Assembly (NCBI GenBank): GCA_903909295.1
Contig: CAIVVG010000044.1
Location: 1 to 7,827, forward strand
DNA from: an uncultured Chlamydiae bacterium
GTDB taxonomy: Bacteria; Chlamydiota; Chlamydiia; Chlamydiales; SM23-39
Direction: 5' to 3'
Length of the DNA stretch: 7,827 bases
The translations under genes were made by a program, and so were the position numbers. The notes beneath the pieces were generated by a model that did no database searches, had not been told where the DNA came from, and saw only the letters and a program-made list of their open reading frames with translations. Positions 5,339-7,827 of this stretch are shown here, one piece after another. The first letter of the stretch is position 1; the number at the start of each line of letters is the position of its first letter.

Positions 5339-5812
5339 ATGTCAAGAAGAAGACGCGCCGTCAAACGGCAAACCGCTCCAGATCCTATTTACTCGAGCGT
5401 AATCCTCGCTAAATTCATCAACAAAGTGATGATCGGCGGCAAAAAATCAACGGCTCGCAAGATCGTATACACTGCGCTTGAGCAATTTGCTGCAAAAATC
5501 AAAACTGAAACTCCTCTTGCAGCCTTTGAACAGGCTCTCGAAAACGCCAAGCCCTCTCTAGAGGTCAAAACTCGCCGTATCGGCGGCGCGAACTACCAAG
5601 TTCCCGTCGAGATCCCGGGCGACCGTAGAGCCGCGATGGCGATGCAGTGGATCATTACCCATTCCCGATCCAAACCGGGTCGCGCTATGGCTGATGCACT
5701 CTCTTCTGAACTCGCCGATTGCTACAACAATCAAGGCACGACGATCAAGAAGAAAGACGACACGCACCGTATGGCGGAAGCAAACAAAGCCTTCGCTAGT
5801 TACAAATGGTAG
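5339..5812 (+). CDS. rpsG: 30S ribosomal protein S7
   Basis: The 157-aa product matches S7 over its full length (E. coli about 156 in the common variant). It begins MSRRRRAVKRQ and includes PDPIYSSVILAKFINKVM, GGKKSTARKIVY, EVKTRRIGGANYQVPVE and the C-terminal KKDDTHRMAEANKAFA. S7 is a primary 16S rRNA binder that organises assembly of the 30S head. GGAAGGA (5325-5331) supplies a strong ribosome site 7 bases ahead of the ATG. The structured rpsL-rpsG spacer lies just upstream, and fusA starts 8 bases after the stop. If the gene behaves as in E. coli, S7 would repress its own translation through that spacer, but the E. coli binding sequence is not obviously conserved by eye. Confidence 0.99.
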   Translation: MSRRRRAVKRQTAPDPIYSSVILAKFINKVMIGGKKSTARKIVYTALEQFAAKIKTETPLAAFEQALENAKPSLEVKTRRIGGANYQVPVEIPGDRRAAMAMQWIITHSRSKPGRAMADALSSELADCYNNQGTTIKKKDDTHRMAEANKAFASYKW

Positions 5813-5820
5813 GGATTTGA

Positions 5821-7827
5821 ATGGGCAAAAGGCCAGACACTGACGAATTGAAGAATGTCCGCAATGTGGGAATCATGGCCCACATCGATGCGGGTAAGAC
5901 GACTACGACCGAACGGATTTTGTACTATTCAGGCCGCGTGCACCGCATTGGCGAAGTGCATGAGGGAGCCGCTACCATGGACTTCATGGAGCAGGAAAGA
6001 GAACGTGGCATCACGATCACTTCTGCTGCGACGACCGTCTACTGGCATGGCTGCAAGATCAACATCATCGATACCCCGGGTCACGTAGACTTCACCATTG
6101 AAGTGGAGCGCTCACTCCGCGTGCTCGATGGCGCTGTCGCCGTCTTTTGCGCCGTTGCCGGTGTTCAACCTCAGTCAGAAACCGTCTGGCGCCAAGCGGA
6201 ACGCTATGGAGTGCCACGGGTTGTGTTCGTCAATAAGATGGACCGAACCGGCGCTGACTTTTTCAAGGCTGTAGAGTCGATGAAAGAGAAGCTGTATGCG
6301 AATGCATTCCCCGTCCACTGCCCCATTGGCGCAGAATCTGGATTCAAGGGAATGGTCGACCTCATCGCCATGAAAGCCTACCTCTTCCACGATGAAACAA
6401 TGGGAGCCAAATACGATGTTGAGCCTATCCCCGCAGACCTTCTCGCTCAGTGCAAGAAAATGCGAATGGAGCTCCTCGAGGAACTCGCTACGATCGACGA
6501 CAAGAATGAAAAATTCATGACGAAAGTGCTGGAGAATCCAGACTCGATCACAGAAGCCGAAATCCACGCAGTCCTGCGCAAAGCCGTCATCGCCAATAAA
6601 ATCAACCCTGTTCTCTGCGGAACCGCCTTTAAAAACAAAGGGGTTCAGCAAATCCTCGACGCGATTGTCGCCTGGATGCCCTCTCCGATCGACCGCGGCA
6701 TGATCAAAGGACACAAAGTCGATTCCGATGAGCTTTTGGAACTGACTCCGTCTGATGACAGCCCCCTCTCTGCGCTGGCCTTCAAGATCATGACAGACCC
6801 ATATGTCGGCAAATTGACCTTTATCCGGATTTACAGCGGCCACCTGGCAAAAGGGACTGCTCTGCTCAATACGACCAAAGACAAACGGGAGCGCGTCTCT
6901 CGCCTCCTCGAAATGCACGCGAACCAAAGGAAGGACAAAGATGAGTTCTTCACAGGAGATATCGCGGCTTGCATCGGTCTAAAATACACCAGCACTGGAG
7001 ATACTCTCTGCCTGGAAGACGCTCCTCTCCTCTTGGAGAAGATGAACTTCCCCGCACCCGTTATCTCGATGGCGATCGAACCCAAATCGAAAGCCGACCG
7101 AGAAAAACTGGCAATGGCCCTCTCTGCCCTCTCTGAAGAAGACCCCACATTCCGCGTTCAGACGAACGAAGAAACGGGACAAACCATCATCATGGGAATG
7201 GGAGAGCTCCACCTCGAAATTCTCCGCGACCGGATGTTCCGCGAATTTGCCGTTGAGGCAAACGTCGGTAAGCCAGAGGTATCTTACAAAGAAACCATCA
7301 CCATCCCCGGCGCAAGTGAAACCAAGTACATCAAGCAGTCTGGTGGTCGCGGTCAATACGCACACGTTTGTGTCGAGATCGAACCCAATGAAGCAGGCAA
7401 AGGCAATGAAGTCGTCAGCAAGATTGTTGGCGGGGTCATTCCAAAAGAGTACATCACTCCGTGTATCAAGGGGATTGAGGAAGGTCTTGCAACAGGCGTT
7501 CTCGCTGGCTACCCACTCGTCGATGTAAAAGTGGCGATCACCTATGGATCGTACCACGAAGTGGACTCCAATGAGATGGCGTTTAAGATTTGCGCCTCCA
7601 TGGCGGTGAAAGATGCGGCTCGCAAATCGAAGCCGATCCTCCTCGAACCGATCATGAAAGTGGACGTCACCACACCCGAAGCGAGCATGGGCGATGTGAT
7701 TGGCGACTTGAACCGCAGACGAGGCCAAATTCTCGGCCAAGATTCCTTCAAGGGATCGGTAATCGTCTCCTCTCAAGTACCTCTTAGCGAGATGTTTGGT
7801 TACTCAACGCAACTCCGTTCAATGACC
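5821..7827 (+). CDS. fusA: translation elongation factor G (3' end beyond the window)
   Basis: The frame is open from the ATG at 5821 to the window edge, 669 codons against about 700 for the family, so only the end of domain V is missing. The GTPase motifs are all present: P-loop AHIDAGKTT (20-28), switch I RGITI (62-66), DTPGH (84-88, with the GTP-hydrolysis His88) and NKMD (138-141). Domain II follows with LSALAFKIMTDPYVGKL. Domain III has the MGMGELHLEIL segment, domain IV YKETIT, SGGRGQYAHV and GSYHEVDS, and domain V begins near EPIMKVDV. The last residues, GYSTQLRS, correspond to the conserved GY-TQLRS of EF-G. EF-G drives tRNA-mRNA translocation and, with RRF, ribosome recycling. The start lies 8 bases after the rpsG stop with a weak AGGG site overlapping that stop, which suggests translational coupling. 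No frameshift or lost motif is seen. Confidence 0.99.
   Translation, partial: MGKRPDTDELKNVRNVGIMAHIDAGKTTTTERILYYSGRVHRIGEVHEGAATMDFMEQERERGITITSAATTVYWHGCKINIIDTPGHVDFTIEVERSLRVLDGAVAVFCAVAGVQPQSETVWRQAERYGVPRVVFVNKMDRTGADFFKAVESMKEKLYANAFPVHCPIGAESGFKGMVDLIAMKAYLFHDETMGAKYDVEPIPADLLAQCKKMRMELLEELATIDDKNEKFMTKVLENPDSITEAEIHAVLRKAVIANKINPVLCGTAFKNKGVQQILDAIVAWMPSPIDRGMIKGHKVDSDELLELTPSDDSPLSALAFKIMTDPYVGKLTFIRIYSGHLAKGTALLNTTKDKRERVSRLLEMHANQRKDKDEFFTGDIAACIGLKYTSTGDTLCLEDAPLLLEKMNFPAPVISMAIEPKSKADREKLAMALSALSEEDPTFRVQTNEETGQTIIMGMGELHLEILRDRMFREFAVEANVGKPEVSYKETITIPGASETKYIKQSGGRGQYAHVCVEIEPNEAGKGNEVVSKIVGGVIPKEYITPCIKGIEEGLATGVLAGYPLVDVKVAITYGSYHEVDSNEMAFKICASMAVKDAARKSKPILLEPIMKVDVTTPEASMGDVIGDLNRRRGQILGQDSFKGSVIVSSQVPLSEMFGYSTQLRSMT

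Noticed and set aside
6175..7776. Long minus-strand open frames of 250 and 265 codons opposite fusA
   Set aside because: They lie wholly inside the conserved EF-G gene, carry no recognisable domain, and have low-complexity composition (rich in F, D, H, R) typical of the antisense of a GC-biased gene.

Overview
The window looks like the chromosome of a member of the Chlamydiae, most likely an environmental ('Chlamydia-like') lineage rather than Chlamydia itself. Two things suggest this. The ribosomal proteins, S12 in particular, carry chlamydial-type sequence. The right-hand order tsp / rpsL / rpsG / fusA, with tsp divergent from the str operon, is as I recall the arrangement in Chlamydia (CT441, then CT439-CT437). 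The genus cannot be fixed from the sequence alone.

Right half (about 4,540-7,827): this is conserved housekeeping DNA. rpsL (S12), rpsG (S7) and fusA (EF-G, cut by the window edge) lie on the + strand as a str operon. The 123-base rpsL-rpsG spacer folds into three consecutive hairpins and sits where the S7 autoregulatory site lies in E. coli. A roughly 300-base AT-rich divergent region separates rpsL from tsp. It holds a good sigma70-type promoter for tsp and an imperfect hairpin ahead of rpsL.

Middle (2,397-4,539, - strand): tsp encodes a periplasmic PDZ/S41 tail-specific protease with a signal peptide and an intact Ser/Lys/Gln catalytic set. A complete tRNA-Phe(GAA) gene without an encoded CCA follows it.

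Left part (1-2,326, - strand): accessory genes start directly behind the 3' end of tRNA-Phe, a typical integration position. First comes a tightly linked pair: a 143-aa protein of unknown function with a weak TTG start, then an HGGxSTG-motif protein. Next comes a separately promoted operon: a small ribbon-helix-helix (RHH) regulator, an overlapping YhcG/DUF1016-type PD-(D/E)XK nuclease-like protein, and a GNAT acetyltransferase that runs off the left edge. The RHH gene has its own promoter (TTGATT-17-TATTCT), flanked by repeated ATGATCGA words, one of them part of a perfect palindrome. This is what an autoregulated toxin-antitoxin-like or defence-like cassette would look like. That function is inference. 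No integrase, transposase or second att copy is visible in the window.
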